Positions 63,069 to 64,000 of a stretch of 64,000 bases of DNA are shown here, piece by piece. The position numbers were made by a program, and so were the translations under genes. The notes below the pieces were generated by a model. That model did no database searches. It had not been told where the DNA came from and saw only the letters and a list, made by a program, of their open reading frames with translations. Where the stretch lies: assembly GCF_901538265.1 (NCBI RefSeq), contig NZ_LR593886.1, positions 8,453,738 to 8,517,737 of the forward strand, given 5' to 3'. Each line of letters opens with the position of its first letter. Positions within the stretch are counted from its first letter, which is position 1. The DNA comes from Gemmata massiliana. Lineage in GTDB: Bacteria; Planctomycetota; Planctomycetia; Gemmatales; Gemmataceae.

Positions 63069-63866
63069 GTGCATCTGTTCCGTTTCTGGGGGCACCGGTC
63101 CCCCACCCGTCGTGCGTTCACATTGATTGAGCTGCTGGTGGTGATCGCGATCATCGCGGTACTCATCGGACTACTCTTGCCCGCCGTGCAAAAGGTGCGA
63201 GCTGCGGCCACGCGGCTGAAGTGCCAGAACAGCCTGAAGCAGCTCGGGCTCGCGCTGCACAACCACGCCGAAACGAACGGCGGGAAGTTCACCGTGTCGT
63301 CGATGAAATCGGCCCCGACCATGACCTACACCGACTGGTACTGGTTCGGGCAGATCACGAACAACACCTCGACCCCGCGGGTCATGAATTCGAGTACCGG
63401 CATCCTGTCGCCGTATTTGGAGGGCAACCGCGCGATCGTGCAGTGCCCGATGTTCGCGCCGGAGCGGTTCGCGCTGCGGTTCGATATCCCGGTGGCGAGC
63501 TACGCCTACAACGACCAGTTCAGCGCCTCGAACGGGATCGCGGGCCAGGCGATCGTGGTCGTGAGCAACCGGCGCGGTACGTCCGCGACGATCGCGTTCG
63601 CGGACTCGGCGAACGTGCCCTACAGCGCGCCGTTCGACAAACTCACCGAGAACTGGTACCTGTCGGCCCCGTCCCAGGGGTTCCCGAACGTTCACTTCCG
63701 GCACGACGGGATCGCGAACGTGTGTTTCGCCGACGGGCACGTGGAGACGCGCCAGCCGACGATCAACGGCGCGCCGTCGTGGGAAGACCCGCTCGCGACC
63801 GCGCTCCGCAAGAAAGAAGTCGTCTGGGACATCGGCACCACCGACGTCGAGTTCGGGAAAGATTGA
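63069..63866 (+). CDS. DUF1559 domain-containing pilin-like protein
   Basis: The GTG start at 63069 follows GAAGGAG by 6 bases and gives a 265-aa protein; the open frame to 62958 would run into the riboswitch platform. The N-terminus is [20 protein letters not shown] then [20 protein letters not shown], the pilin-like leader. The C-terminus has [19 protein letters not shown], the H-x-G motif of DUF1559. It is likely processed by a prepilin peptidase and placed at the envelope. The cobalamin riboswitch suggests it is made when B12 is scarce. Confidence 0.93.
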   Translation: MHLFRFWGHRSPTRRAFTLIELLVVIAIIAVLIGLLLPAVQKVRAAATRLKCQNSLKQLGLALHNHAETNGGKFTVSSMKSAPTMTYTDWYWFGQITNNTSTPRVMNSSTGILSPYLEGNRAIVQCPMFAPERFALRFDIPVASYAYNDQFSASNGIAGQAIVVVSNRRGTSATIAFADSANVPYSAPFDKLTENWYLSAPSQGFPNVHFRHDGIANVCFADGHVETRQPTINGAPSWEDPLATALRKKEVVWDIGTTDVEFGKD

Positions 63867-63921
63867 CGCCCCGCGAACCCGTCCGCGTCGGGTAGCATCC
63901 TGACACGGGCGGGTTCGCGCT

Positions 63922-63962
63922 CTTTCCTGGAGCGCGGGTATTTGACCCGCGCTCCAGGAAAG
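63922..63962 (+). terminator. 18-bp hairpin between DUF1559 and the SGNH gene
   Basis: Arms 63922-63939 and 63945-63962 are perfect reverse complements with a 5-base loop (ATTTG). It lies 55 bp after the DUF1559 stop and 8 bp before the next start. It lacks a T-run, so it may be a REP or a structured leader rather than an intrinsic terminator. Confidence 0.7.
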
Positions 63963-63970
63963 GGTCGGCC

Positions 63971-64000
63971 ATGAGTCACGTCGTTCTGCTCGGCGATTCC
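63971..64000 (+). CDS. Start of an SGNH/GDSL-type hydrolase (cut by the window end)
   Basis: Ten codons are visible, reading MSHVVLLGDS. The GDS block right after a hydrophobic strand is the first motif of SGNH hydrolases, with Ser10 as the likely nucleophile. The rest is outside the window, so the call is tentative. Confidence 0.55.
   Translation, partial: MSHVVLLGDS

Overview
This 64 kb, GC-rich window looks like the chromosome of a planctomycete of the Gemmata type (Gemmataceae). Supporting signs are two DUF1559 pilin-like proteins with the type IV-pilin N-terminus, a DUF1549/DUF1553 protein, three adjacent small proteins of the planctomycete TIGR03067 type, a kinase with a planctomycete-style N-terminal domain, and long repeat-filled spacers even inside a ribosomal operon. 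No rRNA, tRNA, transposase, CRISPR array or prophage was seen.

Layout. (1) 1-6685, minus strand: the S10 ribosomal operon, rpsJ-rplD-rplW-rplB-rpsS-rplV-rpsC-rplP-rpmC-rpsQ-rplN, with no rplC between rpsJ and rplD. (2) 7243-17249, plus: an OmpR-type two-component pair whose kinase has a very long Pro/Gly-rich sensor, two secreted unknowns, a MazG-like NTP pyrophosphohydrolase, a large membrane protein, an ABC ATPase and galE. (3) 17478-33299, plus: a MoxR / DUF58 / TIGR03067 x3 / BatA-like vWA / vWA-GATase / DUF4175-like / giant coiled-coil / QW-repeat locus, probably one envelope-associated assembly. (4) 33306-40029: a zinc-ribbon unknown, then on the minus strand an NAD salvage module (nicotinate phosphoribosyltransferase, WD40 protein, NAD synthetase), a DUF1559 protein and two overlapping small genes. 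(5) 40128-44750, minus: esterase, two ATP-grasp ligases and a YbdK-like carboxylate-amine ligase, a probable unexplored amide- or peptide-forming pathway. (6) 44854-56668: Uma2-type nuclease with an apparent C-terminal frameshift, TIM-barrel epimerase, RidA, a kinase-like protein lacking the catalytic Asp, SEC-C/TPR protein, MscL, DUF4139-like protein, and rpmF-plsX. (7) 56938-64000: HIT protein, DUF1549/1553 protein, second RidA, a sorbosone-dehydrogenase/cytochrome c fusion, a cobalamin riboswitch leading into a second DUF1559 gene, and the first codons of an SGNH hydrolase.

The most notable signals are the cobalamin riboswitch ahead of a DUF1559 gene, the amidoligase cluster, the missing rplC, the kinase-like protein without HRD Asp, and the spacer DNA. 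The spacers are built from short tandem words and long perfect inverted repeats (25, 26, 30 and 39 bp arms). One inverted repeat lies inside a reading frame and is translated. All calls come from reading the sequence; no database search was run.
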